Below are positions 7,556-15,205 of a stretch of DNA of 38,404 nucleotides, piece by piece. The notes below the pieces were generated by a model. It saw nothing but the letters and a program-made list of their open reading frames with translations, had not been told where the DNA came from and made no database searches. Every line of letters begins with the position of its first letter. Within the stretch, counting starts at the first letter, position 1. Source of the stretch: Clostridia bacterium (GTDB lineage: Bacteria; Bacillota; Clostridia; Christensenellales; Aristaeellaceae); the NCBI GenBank assembly GCA_017459565.1, contig JAFUCP010000055.1:1-38404 (forward strand), in the 5' to 3' direction. The position numbers were made by a program, and so were the translations under genes.

Positions 7556-9988
7556 ATGGCAAGAAAGAAGAAGGAAGAGCCGACTCAGAAGCGGCCGGAG
7601 GAGATCATACAGCGCACCATGGAGGACGTGATGCACGACTCCATGATGCCCTATTCGGAGCATGTCATACTGGAGCGCGCGCTGCCCAGGGTGGAGGACG
7701 GACTCAAGCCCGTGCAGCGGCGCATACTGTTCACCATGCACGAGCTGGGCAATACCCCCGACAAGCCCCACCGCAAGTGCGCCCGCATCGTGGGAGACTG
7801 CCTGGGCAAATACCATCCCCACGGCGACAGCTCCGTCTATGACGCGCTGGCCCGCATGGCGCAGCCCTTTGTGATGCGCGCCATGCTGGTGGACGGCCAC
7901 GGCAACTTCGGCTCCATCGACGGTGACAGTCCCGCCGCCATGCGATATACCGAGGCCCGCATGACCGACGCGGCCATGGCCATGCTCCGGGACATCGAAA
8001 AGGACACGGTGGGCTTTCATCTGAACTTTGACGATACCCAGAAGGAGCCGGACCTGCTGCCCGCTCGCTTCCCGAACCTGCTGGTCAACGGCGCCAACGG
8101 CATCGCCGTGGGTCTTGCCACCAGCATACCGCCCCACAACCTGGGCGAGGCCATCGACGCCGTGGTGGCGCAGATCGACCGGCCGAAGATCACCACCCAG
8201 GAGCTGATGGCCATCATGCCGGCGCCGGACTTTCCCACCGGCGGTGTGCTGGCCAGGGACGCAGAGCTTGCCCAGGCTTATGAAACGGGCCGGGGCAAGC
8301 TGAAGGTTCGCGCCAAGGTCCACATTGAGGACGGCGCGGCGGGCCGGAAGCTGATCGTGGTGGACGAGGTGCCCTATCAGGTCAACAAAGCCGCGATGCT
8401 GGAGAAGGTGCTGAAGGTCAGCGAGGAAAAGAAGGGCGTCTTCAGCGGCATCTATGATATCCGGGACGAGTCCGACCGCATGGGTTTGCGCGCTGTGGTG
8501 GAGGTGCGCAAGGATGCCGATCCCGAAAAGATACTGAACGCGCTGTACAAGTATACGGACTTCCAGACCACCTTCGGCGTGAATATGGTGGCCATTGCCG
8601 AGGGCAAGCCGCGTCAAATGGGCATCCGGCAGATGATCGGCTATTACATCGACCATCAGAAGGACGTGGTGACCCGCCGCACGAGGTATGAGCTTCAACA
8701 GGCGGAGGCCCGCGCCCATATCCTGGAGGGTCTGATCATTGCCGTGGACAACCTGGACGAGGTCATACGGCTGATCCGCGGCAGCAAGACCCCGAAGGAG
8801 GCCAGGGAAAAGCTGATTGCCCGCTTCGCGCTCTCGGAGATACAGGCCCAGGCCATACTGGACATGCGCCTGCAAAGGCTGACCAACCTGGAGGTTCTCT
8901 CCCTGAAAAAGGAGTACGAGGAACTCACTAAGCTGATTGCGAACCTCAAGGCCATCCTTGCCAGTGAACGAAAGCTCATGAGCGTGATCAAAAAGGAACT
9001 CATGGAGGTTCGGGAAAAGTTCGCGGACCCGCGCCGCACCCAGCTGGTGGATTCCTTTGAGGAAATCGTGATCGAAGAGGAAAAGCCCGTGGCCGACGAA
9101 ACCGTGGTGATCCTCACCCATGCGGGCTTTATCAAGCGCATGGCGCCCAAGGCCTATGATAAGGCTCTGGCCGGCGGCGAATTCAGCGATCCGCCGCGCC
9201 AGGAGATCCGCACCATGAGCGACGCGAAGCTGCTGTTCTTCACGGACGTGGGCAACGCCTACATCCTTGCGGCGGACAGGATCGCCGAGGCGGCCCGCGC
9301 CAAGGAACGCGGCCTGCCGCTGGGCGGCGTGCTGGCAGGGCTGGAGAAGGACGAGAGCCTCGTGGCGCTGCTGGATGCCGGCGACTGGTCCGGCGAATTG
9401 ATGTTCGTCACCCGAAAGGGCCTGATCAAGCGCACAGCGCTATCCGAATACAATGTGCGCAAGTCCAGGTTCGCTGCGCTGAATCTGAAAAACGGCGACG
9501 CGCTCATGGATGTGCTTCGCCCGAACGGCTGCGAAAGCGCGCTGCTGCTCACAAAGGGCGGCATGGCGATTCATTTTTCCATCGACGATGTTTCCGTCAT
9601 CGGCCGCACGGCCGCGGGCGTCAAGGCCATTGCGCTGAGCGCGGAAGACGAGGTGGCTTATGCTTTTGTCCACAACAGCGAGGGCGAGGTCGTGATGATT
9701 TCCGATATGGGCTATATGAAGCGCTGCCTGCTGATTGATTTTGAGCGCCAGGCCCGGGGCGGCAAGGGTGTGAAAGCCTTCAACTTCCTCAAGAATGGCT
9801 CCAATGGCAGCGTGCTGGCCGGGGCGCTGCTGGTGCAGGAACCCTTCAACTTCAACATTGTGCAAAAAAACGGAACACTGACGCCCTGCAACACGGAGGA
9901 CGTGTCCATCGAGCCCCGGAGCGGGCGCGGACAGCCCTATGCCGTGGTGGTGATGGACGATGTGGTTACGGCGCTGGTAAAGCGCTGA
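7556..9988 (+). CDS. parC: Type IIA DNA topoisomerase subunit A (topoisomerase IV ParC-like)
   Basis: An 810-residue protein whose ribosome site GGGAG overlaps the stop of the GrpB gene. The breakage-reunion domain is complete: LKPVQRRILF, KYHPHGDSSVYDA (Ser and Asp at the quinolone-sensitive positions are retained) and RYTEAR with catalytic Tyr131. The C-terminal beta-pinwheel starts near residue 510. The first blade (GFIKRMAPKAYDKA) lacks a GyrA box, which argues for ParC. A GyrA-box-like QARGGKG occurs at residues 732-738 in the penultimate blade. It forms the DNA-cleaving half of topoisomerase IV with ParE. Assignment to ParC rather than GyrA rests on the missing canonical box and the operon partner. 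Confidence 0.85.
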   Translation: MARKKKEEPTQKRPEEIIQRTMEDVMHDSMMPYSEHVILERALPRVEDGLKPVQRRILFTMHELGNTPDKPHRKCARIVGDCLGKYHPHGDSSVYDALARMAQPFVMRAMLVDGHGNFGSIDGDSPAAMRYTEARMTDAAMAMLRDIEKDTVGFHLNFDDTQKEPDLLPARFPNLLVNGANGIAVGLATSIPPHNLGEAIDAVVAQIDRPKITTQELMAIMPAPDFPTGGVLARDAELAQAYETGRGKLKVRAKVHIEDGAAGRKLIVVDEVPYQVNKAAMLEKVLKVSEEKKGVFSGIYDIRDESDRMGLRAVVEVRKDADPEKILNALYKYTDFQTTFGVNMVAIAEGKPRQMGIRQMIGYYIDHQKDVVTRRTRYELQQAEARAHILEGLIIAVDNLDEVIRLIRGSKTPKEAREKLIARFALSEIQAQAILDMRLQRLTNLEVLSLKKEYEELTKLIANLKAILASERKLMSVIKKELMEVREKFADPRRTQLVDSFEEIVIEEEKPVADETVVILTHAGFIKRMAPKAYDKALAGGEFSDPPRQEIRTMSDAKLLFFTDVGNAYILAADRIAEAARAKERGLPLGGVLAGLEKDESLVALLDAGDWSGELMFVTRKGLIKRTALSEYNVRKSRFAALNLKNGDALMDVLRPNGCESALLLTKGGMAIHFSIDDVSVIGRTAAGVKAIALSAEDEVAYAFVHNSEGEVVMISDMGYMKRCLLIDFERQARGGKGVKAFNFLKNGSNGSVLAGALLVQEPFNFNIVQKNGTLTPCNTEDVSIEPRSGRGQPYAVVVMDDVVTALVKR

Positions 9989-9991
9989 CGC

Positions 9992-10020
9992 TTGCGCATT
10001 AGAACGCTGTGTGGTATACT
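9992..10020 (+). promoter_or_regulatory. Promoter of the YjbR/DUF3795 gene
   Basis: TTGCGC (9992-9997), a 17-base spacer and TATACT (10015-10020). The predicted start of transcription falls at the foot of the hairpin at 10023-10054. Confidence 0.7.
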
Positions 10021-10022
10021 GA

Positions 10023-10054
10023 AATAAACATGACACGCTGTTGTCATGTTTATT
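10023..10054 (+). terminator. 13-bp perfect hairpin: parC terminator and/or 5' leader hairpin
   Basis: The arm AATAAACATGACA (10023-10035) pairs perfectly with 10042-10054 around a six-base loop and is followed by CTTTTG. It could end parC transcription. It also lies immediately downstream of the promoter at 9992-10020, so it would form the very 5' end of the next transcript and could protect or regulate it. Confidence 0.6.
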
Positions 10055-10079
10055 CTTTTGCGGAAAGGGCGATGCGTTC

Positions 10080-10706
10080 ATGCGCTATGAATGGATGGAC
10101 GAATACCTGATGGGCAAGCGAGCCGTGACCAGGGATTTGCAGCCGGAATGGAACTGGATACGCTACAAGGTAGGTGACAGGATGTTCGCCGCGATCCTAC
10201 TGGACGATGAAAACCGACCGTATTACATAAATCTCAAGCTTGAACCGACGGAGGGCGAATTTCTGCGGGGTCAGTATGAGGATATCATCCCGGGCTACTA
10301 TTCCGACAAACGCTGCTGGAATTCCGTCATGCCCGACGGCGCGGTGCCGGACGAGCTGCTCAAATCCCTGCTGGACAAGTCCTATCGGCTGGTGCTGGAG
10401 GGCTTCGGCAAGCAAAAGCAGCGGGAAATACTGGGCCTTAGCTGCTGCGGCACGGATTGCTCCGCGTGCGTTCTGCTGGGAAAGCCTTGCCAGGGCTGCA
10501 ACGCCGCGAAGGGCAAGGTTTTCCACGCTCCAAAGGGAAAGCCCTGTCCGATCTACGCCTGCTGCGTGAACCGCCGCCGTTATGCCACGTGCGGCCAGTG
10601 CCCGGAGGTTCCCTGCAAGCTGTGGCGTGAAACGAGGGACCCAAACCTCACCGATGAGGCCTTCGACGCTTCGATACAGACCAGAGTCTCAAATATGAAG
10701 CTATAA
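10080..10706 (+). CDS. MmcQ/YjbR-like domain fused to a cysteine-rich DUF3795 domain
   Basis: A 208-residue protein starting at ATG 10080. The first ~110 residues look like the MmcQ/YjbR fold (CyaY-like DNA-binding family), from KRAVTRDLQPEWNWIRYKVGDRMFA to LLDKSYRLVLEG. From residue ~118 follows a DUF3795-type segment with twelve cysteines in CCGTDCSAC, GKPCQGC, CPIYACC, CGQCP and PCKLW, which probably binds metal. The biochemical role of either family is not established. The gene is alone, between its own promoter and a cluster of hairpins. The assignment of the N-terminal domain is less sure than that of the C-terminal one. Confidence 0.75.
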   Translation: MRYEWMDEYLMGKRAVTRDLQPEWNWIRYKVGDRMFAAILLDDENRPYYINLKLEPTEGEFLRGQYEDIIPGYYSDKRCWNSVMPDGAVPDELLKSLLDKSYRLVLEGFGKQKQREILGLSCCGTDCSACVLLGKPCQGCNAAKGKVFHAPKGKPCPIYACCVNRRRYATCGQCPEVPCKLWRETRDPNLTDEAFDASIQTRVSNMKL

Positions 10707-10715
10707 AAGACTACG

Positions 10716-10965
10716 TTCTGTTTGTGCGCCTCTGTGCTTGCAGACAACAGAAAAGCCGCTTTCGCGGTTTTCAGACCGCTGAAAAAGCCCGAAAACGCAG
10801 AAATTTCCGGATATACCGCTCGTGCGGTTGAAATTTCTGGTTCCTGCATCAGGACAGCCTGCAAATTCGGTTACTTACGCTCGTGTAAGCGCCCTCATTT
10901 GCAGGCTGTTCTTCCTTATCTTGCAGGCTTTTCAACGGCCTGTCGATTTATTGACTTTGTCAATA
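10716..10965. repeat. Cluster of nested inverted repeats (structured intergenic DNA)
   Basis: No gene is seen between 10707 and 10992. The stretch holds a series of palindromes: TTCTGTT/AACAGAA (10716-10752); 10752-10759/10764-10771; TTTTCAG/CTGAAAA (10768-10785), which shares its arm with the preceding one; CAGAAATTTC/GAAATTTCTG (10798-10839) enclosing ACCGC-TCGT-GCGGT; ACAGCCTGCAAAT/ATTTGCAGGCTGT (10854-10909) enclosing CTTAC-GCTCGT-GTAAG; and TATTGAC/GTCAATA (10949-10965). The two long outer stems have the same plan, with an inner hairpin over the shared loop sequence GCTCGTG. It may serve as a terminator between convergent genes, a non-coding RNA or a decayed small mobile element. Confidence 0.6.
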
Positions 10966-10992
10966 TCCTGAAAGCCACATTCGCGACTTTTC

Positions 10993-11418
10993 TCATGCCT
11001 CCCTGCTCTTTTGATAAATTTGATAGGCGGCGTCAAGAATGGGTCTGTCGCCGTCATAGGTCAGCATATCCCGTGCCTTTTCCACGGGATAGTAATTGCC
11101 GTTCAAAAAGCCCTGCTCATAGGAAATATGAAAGACTCCGTCCAGCGCGCGCATGGCGAACCACTGGATGCGGTTGCTGATCTCACGCCCGCGGCTTTCG
11201 GAGAAGAAGTCGTAACGGGTGTTGCCCGCGATGCCGATGATCTCGGCGTGTATACCGGCCTCGTCCTCCACGCGCCAGAGGGCCACGTCGTTGGAACGGT
11301 TGCAGTTGCGAATGACGCCCTTGGGCATCACCCATTCGCCACGGTCGCTCATCAACAGAAAAACCTCTTCGCCGTAGAACACCACGCCGCCGGCACAGCT
11401 GCGAATGGCGCCTGCCAT
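10993..11418 (-). CDS. Nudix-fold protein with degenerate Nudix box
   Basis: A 141-residue protein. ATG 11418 has a GGAAGG site; the frame extends upstream across the promoter without support. The order of strands (SCAGGVVFYGEEVFLLM, then GEWVMPKGVI) is that of Nudix proteins. The box itself reads GVIRNCN...ALWRVEDEAGI: the first conserved Glu is Asn, and the REUxEE core is WRVEDE, so only the last Glu remains. Hydrolase activity is therefore doubtful, and a binding or regulatory role is possible. The gene is divergent from the sirtuin operon and convergent to the YjbR/DUF3795 gene. Confidence 0.75.
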   Translation of the reverse strand: MAGAIRSCAGGVVFYGEEVFLLMSDRGEWVMPKGVIRNCNRSNDVALWRVEDEAGIHAEIIGIAGNTRYDFFSESRGREISNRIQWFAMRALDGVFHISYEQGFLNGNYYPVEKARDMLTYDGDRPILDAAYQIYQKSREA

Positions 11419-11446
11419 AACAATCACCTTCCTTTGCGGTCCTGTA

Positions 11447-11475
11447 ATGATAGCACAAAAGGCCCAAAAAAGCAA
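11447..11475 (-). promoter_or_regulatory. Promoter of the degenerate Nudix gene
   Basis: Minus-strand TTGCTT (11475-11470), 17-base spacer, TATCAT (11452-11447), about 30 bases before ATG 11418. Confidence 0.65.
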
Positions 11476-11512
11476 ATGCAAATATGTGTCATGCTTAAAA
11501 GCACTGTTTTTG

Positions 11513-11541
11513 TGGACAAATCGGGCGAATGATGGTAAAAT
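11513..11541 (+). promoter_or_regulatory. Promoter of the sirtuin operon
   Basis: TGGACA (11513-11518), 17-base spacer, TAAAAT (11536-11541), about 40 bases before ATG 11583. It is divergent from the promoter at 11447-11475. Confidence 0.6.
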
Positions 11542-11582
11542 GTAAAAGCGGGATTATAAAGCCAAAGAGAGGGGAACGGTCG

Positions 11583-12293
11583 ATGAATGAAACGCTGGCA
11601 AAGTGGGTTGAAGAGAGCAGGCGCATCGTGTTCTTTGGCGGCGCGGGCGTATCCACCGAAAGCGGGATTCCCGATTTCAGAAGCGTGGACGGCCTCTACA
11701 ATCAGCAGTACGACTATCCGCCGGAGACCATACTCAGCCATACCTTTTTCATGCGCAAAACGGAGGAGTTTTTCCGCTTCTACCGCAACAAAATGCTGTT
11801 CCCCGACGCCCTTCCCAACGCCGCGCACAGAAAGCTGGCTCATTGGGAGGCAGCGGGCAAGCTGACGGGCATCGTCACCCAGAACATCGACGGGCTGCAT
11901 CAGAAAGCGGGGTCGAAGCGCGTGTATGAGCTGCACGGCTCTGTGCTGCGCAATTACTGCATGAAATGCCGCAAATTTTACAGCCTTGACGATATCATGC
12001 ATACCCAGGGCGTGCCCAGGTGTACGTGCGGAGGCGTAATCAAGCCGGATGTGGTGCTGTATGAGGAGCCGCTGGACAACGAGGTGGTGACCCGGGCCTG
12101 CGCGGCCATTGAGCAGGCGGATATGATGATTATCGGCGGCACCTCGCTGAACGTGTATCCCGCGGCCGGGCTTGTGGACCTGTACCGGGGCAGCCGCCTG
12201 GTGCTGGTCAACCTTTCGGGCACGCCCCAGGACGACCGCGCGGATCTGGTGATCCGCGAGCGCATCGGCCAGGTGTTTGCCGAACTGCCCTGA
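11583..12293 (+). CDS. cobB: NAD-dependent protein deacylase (sirtuin, CobB/SIR2 family)
   Basis: A 236-residue protein. ATG 11583 has an AGAGGGG site; the in-frame ATG at 11529 lies within the promoter. The Rossmann part shows GAGVSTESGIPDFRS (about 20-34), TQNIDGLHQKAGS and the catalytic His of ELHGSV. The zinc site is CMKC plus a C-x-C pair (RCTCGG). GGTSLNVYPAAGL closes the NAD pocket. The enzyme removes acyl groups from lysines while consuming NAD. Where classical members read VLYGE, this one reads VLYEEPL. First gene of a four-gene plus-strand unit with deoxyinosine glycosylase, pyrimidine phosphorylase and a CPBP-like protein. Confidence 0.93.
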   Translation: MNETLAKWVEESRRIVFFGGAGVSTESGIPDFRSVDGLYNQQYDYPPETILSHTFFMRKTEEFFRFYRNKMLFPDALPNAAHRKLAHWEAAGKLTGIVTQNIDGLHQKAGSKRVYELHGSVLRNYCMKCRKFYSLDDIMHTQGVPRCTCGGVIKPDVVLYEEPLDNEVVTRACAAIEQADMMIIGGTSLNVYPAAGLVDLYRGSRLVLVNLSGTPQDDRADLVIRERIGQVFAELP

Positions 12294-12299
12294 CCGGCC

Positions 12300-12788
12300 A
12301 TGTCCGAACGGATCGTTGCCTTCGGGCCCGTCGCGCCGCCGGACGCCCGCGTGCTTGTGCTGGGAAGTATGCCGAGCGCGAAATCGCTGGAGCAGGGCTT
12401 TTACTACGCCCATCCCCAGAACGCCTTCTGGCGCATCATGGCCCAAGCACTTGACGAGCCCTTTTGCGAGGACATTGACGGGCGCAGGGCACTTCTCTGG
12501 CGGCATGGCATCGCCCTTTGGGACGTGCTGGAAAGCTGTGAAAGGGTGGGTTCTCTGGACAGCGCCATTCGAAAGCCCTGCCTCAACGATTTTGACGGCC
12601 TTTTTCAGCGCTGTCCATGCATCGCGCGGGTGCTGTTCAACGGCGCGTTTGCCCAGCGGTTGTTTATGAAGCACTGCGCGCAATATCTTGAGGGCCGAAG
12701 TTGGGCACGGATGCCATCCACGAGCCCCGCATACACATTATCTTATGAAAGGAAGCTGGCGCAATGGCGCGAGGGGCTGGGACTCTGA
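12300..12788 (+). CDS. DNA-deoxyinosine glycosylase (uracil-DNA glycosylase superfamily)
   Basis: A 162-residue protein starting six bases after the sirtuin stop. The N-terminal motif LGSMPSAKSLEQGFYYAHP (about 20-38) with NAFWRI, the middle block LWDVLESCERVGSLDSAIRK and the C-terminal MPSTSPAY are those of the small UDG-superfamily proteins that remove hypoxanthine (family 6) from DNA. The product would start base-excision repair of deaminated adenine. Substrate choice between hypoxanthine and mismatched uracil cannot be settled from sequence. Probably co-transcribed with the sirtuin and pdp. Confidence 0.85.
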   Translation: MSERIVAFGPVAPPDARVLVLGSMPSAKSLEQGFYYAHPQNAFWRIMAQALDEPFCEDIDGRRALLWRHGIALWDVLESCERVGSLDSAIRKPCLNDFDGLFQRCPCIARVLFNGAFAQRLFMKHCAQYLEGRSWARMPSTSPAYTLSYERKLAQWREGLGL

Positions 12789-12818
12789 CCCCGCCGCCAT
12801 CCGGCCCGGTGTTGAAAA

Positions 12819-14129
12819 ATGAGCATTAATCCCTGCGAAATCATTCGCAAAAAGCGCTTCGGGGGGGAGCTGAACGAGGCGGAAATACGCGCCTTTGTAA
12901 CCGGCGTGGTGGACGGCAGCTTTGCCGACTATCAGACATCCGCGCTGCTGATGGCCATTTGCATCAACGGCATGACGGACCGGGAGACCCTCGCTTTGAC
13001 GCTGGCCATGGCGAAATCCGGCGATATACTGGAGCTTTCCGATATTGACGGCGTGAAGGCGGACAAACACTCCACCGGCGGCGTGGGCGATACGACATCG
13101 CTGATCCTCGTGCCCCTGGTGGCGGCCTGCGGCGTGAAGATGGCCAAGATGTCCGGGCGTGGGCTTGGCTTTACCGGCGGCACGCTGGACAAGCTGGAAT
13201 CCATCCCGGGCATGAGCGTTTCCAAGGACATTGAAGGCTTTAAGAGCCAGGTGCGGGAAACGGGCTGTGCCATCATCGGCCAGACGGCGGAGCTGGCCCC
13301 GGCGGACAAGGTGCTGTATGCCCTCAGGGACGTAACCTCCACGGTGGACTGCCTGCCCCTGGTGGTTTCGTCCATCCTGTCCAAAAAGCTGGCTGCGGGC
13401 TGCGACGTGGTGGTGTTGGATGTAAAGACCGGCAGCGGTGCGATCATGGATACGCCGGAAAAATCCCGCCAGCTGGCGGAGACGATGGTGCGCATCGGCA
13501 ATATGAGCGGCAAGCGCTTTTCCGCGCTGATCACCGATATGGACCAGCCCCTGGGCAACTACATCGGCAACGCGCTGGAGGTGGAGGAAGCCATCGACGT
13601 GTTGGCGGGCCGCGCGTCGGGCGATCTGAAGACCGTGGCGCTGGCCCTGGGCGCGCATATCCTGCGAAATGCCGGCAGGGCCGCCAGCGTGGAGGAGGGC
13701 GTGTCCATGCTGGAAGCGAAGCTTTCAAGCGGTGAGGGTCTTGAAAAGCTGGGCGACATGATCCAGGCCCAGGGTGGTGATCGCCGGGTCGTAAAGGACA
13801 CCAGCCTTTTGCCCAAGGCGCCGCACCGCATTGAGCTGCGGGCGGACCGGGCGGGCTATGTGACACGGATGCATACCAGTGATATCGGAAACGCCGCCAA
13901 GCTGCTGGGCGCGGGGCGGGAGCGCAAGACGGACGCGCTGGATCTGTCCGTGGGTATCGTGATGCACAAGCGGCTGGGAGACGCCGTCCGGCGCGGCGAC
14001 TTGCTGGCGACGCTGCACGCGGGCGAAAAATCGGACCGTGTGGGCGCCTATAACCTGCTGAAGCGCTCCATTGAAATCGGGGCGGAGGCGCCGGAAAAGA
14101 AGCCGCTGATCCAGGCGGTGGTGGAATGA
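12819..14129 (+). CDS. pdp: Pyrimidine-nucleoside phosphorylase
   Basis: A 436-residue protein, the usual family length. It carries KHSTGGVGDTTSL (about 84-96), the phosphate-binding signature of thymidine/pyrimidine phosphorylases, then SGRGLGFTGGTLDKLES, the KTGSGA block and the C-terminal domain containing VGIVMHKRLGDAVRRGD. It cleaves uridine, deoxyuridine or thymidine with phosphate to the base and (deoxy)ribose-1-phosphate in the cytosol. ATG 12819 has only a weak ribosome site, consistent with coupling to the upstream glycosylase 30 bases away. Salvage of pyrimidines fits with the DNA-repair neighbour, but the link is inference. Confidence 0.95.
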   Translation: MSINPCEIIRKKRFGGELNEAEIRAFVTGVVDGSFADYQTSALLMAICINGMTDRETLALTLAMAKSGDILELSDIDGVKADKHSTGGVGDTTSLILVPLVAACGVKMAKMSGRGLGFTGGTLDKLESIPGMSVSKDIEGFKSQVRETGCAIIGQTAELAPADKVLYALRDVTSTVDCLPLVVSSILSKKLAAGCDVVVLDVKTGSGAIMDTPEKSRQLAETMVRIGNMSGKRFSALITDMDQPLGNYIGNALEVEEAIDVLAGRASGDLKTVALALGAHILRNAGRAASVEEGVSMLEAKLSSGEGLEKLGDMIQAQGGDRRVVKDTSLLPKAPHRIELRADRAGYVTRMHTSDIGNAAKLLGAGRERKTDALDLSVGIVMHKRLGDAVRRGDLLATLHAGEKSDRVGAYNLLKRSIEIGAEAPEKKPLIQAVVE

Positions 14130-14157
14130 CGCAGCGCATGGGGACGACAACCTGGCA

Positions 14158-15150
14158 ATGAGCAAGAGCAAGCGATTTGAACAACCGCCGCAGCCGGCCG
14201 AACCGCGCCGCGGCGCAAACTGGTTCCTGTCGCCCGGAGGCGGGCTTCGCACTGGCTGGCTGCTGGCGGCCAGCCTGCTTTGCTATGCTCTGGCGGCCAT
14301 GGCCGCGCGGCTCGGCTTGCAAACGCTGTTTTCGGCGCTGTTTCAAGCATGGGGGATACGCGCGGAAAACGCCCATCTCGCGCCCGCGTGGGCGCGCGCC
14401 GTATACGTCTGGCATGGCAGCGCCGTGACGGTGGCCGTCGGGGCGGCACTGCTGCTGATGGCCGTGCCGTTCAGGCGGGTGTGGCTGGGCAAAAGTGGAA
14501 AAATAGGTCCTCCCGGTGGCGCGTTTGTCCACGCCGCGCTGACGGGCCTGGGCATGGCCCTTGGCATCGCCGCGGCGGGCCTGGCCCTTGACAGTATGAG
14601 GACCCTTTGGCCCCTGAACGCGCCGCGCCTGGCCTGGCGACAGCCGATCCTGTGCGGCGTCAGCCTGTTTGCGGCGCTGGCGGAGGAGACCTTTCTGAAG
14701 CGCGTGCTGTATGACGGCCTGCGCGTCCGCTGGGGCTGCGTATGGGCGACGGCGATCGTGTGTGCCGTGTTTTTCCTGTCAAACGGAGGCTACGCCGGAA
14801 ATGTGATATCCGGCTTCAACGTGCTGCTGCTGGGCGCGCTGTGCTGCGCGCTTTACGCGAAGCGGGGATTTTGGGCCGCTGTGGGGCTGCGTTGGGGCTG
14901 GAGCGCCGCCGTGGTGTTTTTGATGGGCTTCGGCGGACGGGACAGCGCCGTGTACCGAATGTTCGGCGTGTCAGAGCAGCTGCTGACTGGCGGCGACGCC
15001 GGGCCGGTTTACGGACTCTGGGCGACGCTGGCCTTTGCCGGGGCGCTGCTATGGCTTGAGCGCGAATGGATCAAAGAAAGACTGCATATCAATAATCGTC
15101 GACGCCATCCTGCGGATGTCGCCGACCAGGAAAAAGTTCCGTTTTCCTAA
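14158..15150 (+). CDS. CPBP/CAAX-protease-like membrane protein lacking catalytic motifs
   Basis: A 330-residue protein with seven to eight hydrophobic segments after a basic, proline-rich start. The region AALAEETFLKRVLYDGL (E176, E177) matches motif 1 of CPBP intramembrane proteases, and GLRWGWS near the end matches their last motif. The conserved residues are changed: EExxxR reads EETFLKR with the arginine displaced, the FxxxH histidine is Asn (FFLSN), and GLHxGWN reads GLRWGWS. Proteolysis is therefore unlikely. Last gene of the sirtuin unit, 28 bases after pdp. It could be a scaffold or a decayed protease. Confidence 0.65.
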   Translation: MSKSKRFEQPPQPAEPRRGANWFLSPGGGLRTGWLLAASLLCYALAAMAARLGLQTLFSALFQAWGIRAENAHLAPAWARAVYVWHGSAVTVAVGAALLLMAVPFRRVWLGKSGKIGPPGGAFVHAALTGLGMALGIAAAGLALDSMRTLWPLNAPRLAWRQPILCGVSLFAALAEETFLKRVLYDGLRVRWGCVWATAIVCAVFFLSNGGYAGNVISGFNVLLLGALCCALYAKRGFWAAVGLRWGWSAAVVFLMGFGGRDSAVYRMFGVSEQLLTGGDAGPVYGLWATLAFAGALLWLEREWIKERLHINNRRRHPADVADQEKVPFS

Positions 15151-15166
15151 TCATGTACAATTCCCA

Positions 15167-15194
15167 AAAGGCCGCGCCATGAGGCGCGGCTTTT
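15167..15194. terminator. Bidirectional intrinsic terminator
   Basis: GCCGCGCC (15171-15178), ATGA loop, GGCGCGGC (15183-15190), with AAAAG before and TTTT after, lies between the convergent CPBP-like and lipid kinase genes. Confidence 0.85.
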
Positions 15195-15205
15195 CATAGC
15201 CGTGA

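Noticed and set aside
7400-9121. Very long open frame antisense to parC (573 codons), and a 421-codon one antisense to parE (5721-6986)
   Set aside because: GC-rich codon usage leaves the opposite strand free of stops. The translations are low-complexity, with no known motifs or ribosome sites.
13531-14532. Antisense frame over pdp and the CPBP-like gene
   Set aside because: Proline- and arginine-rich composition typical of a shadow frame; the plus-strand genes have clear families.
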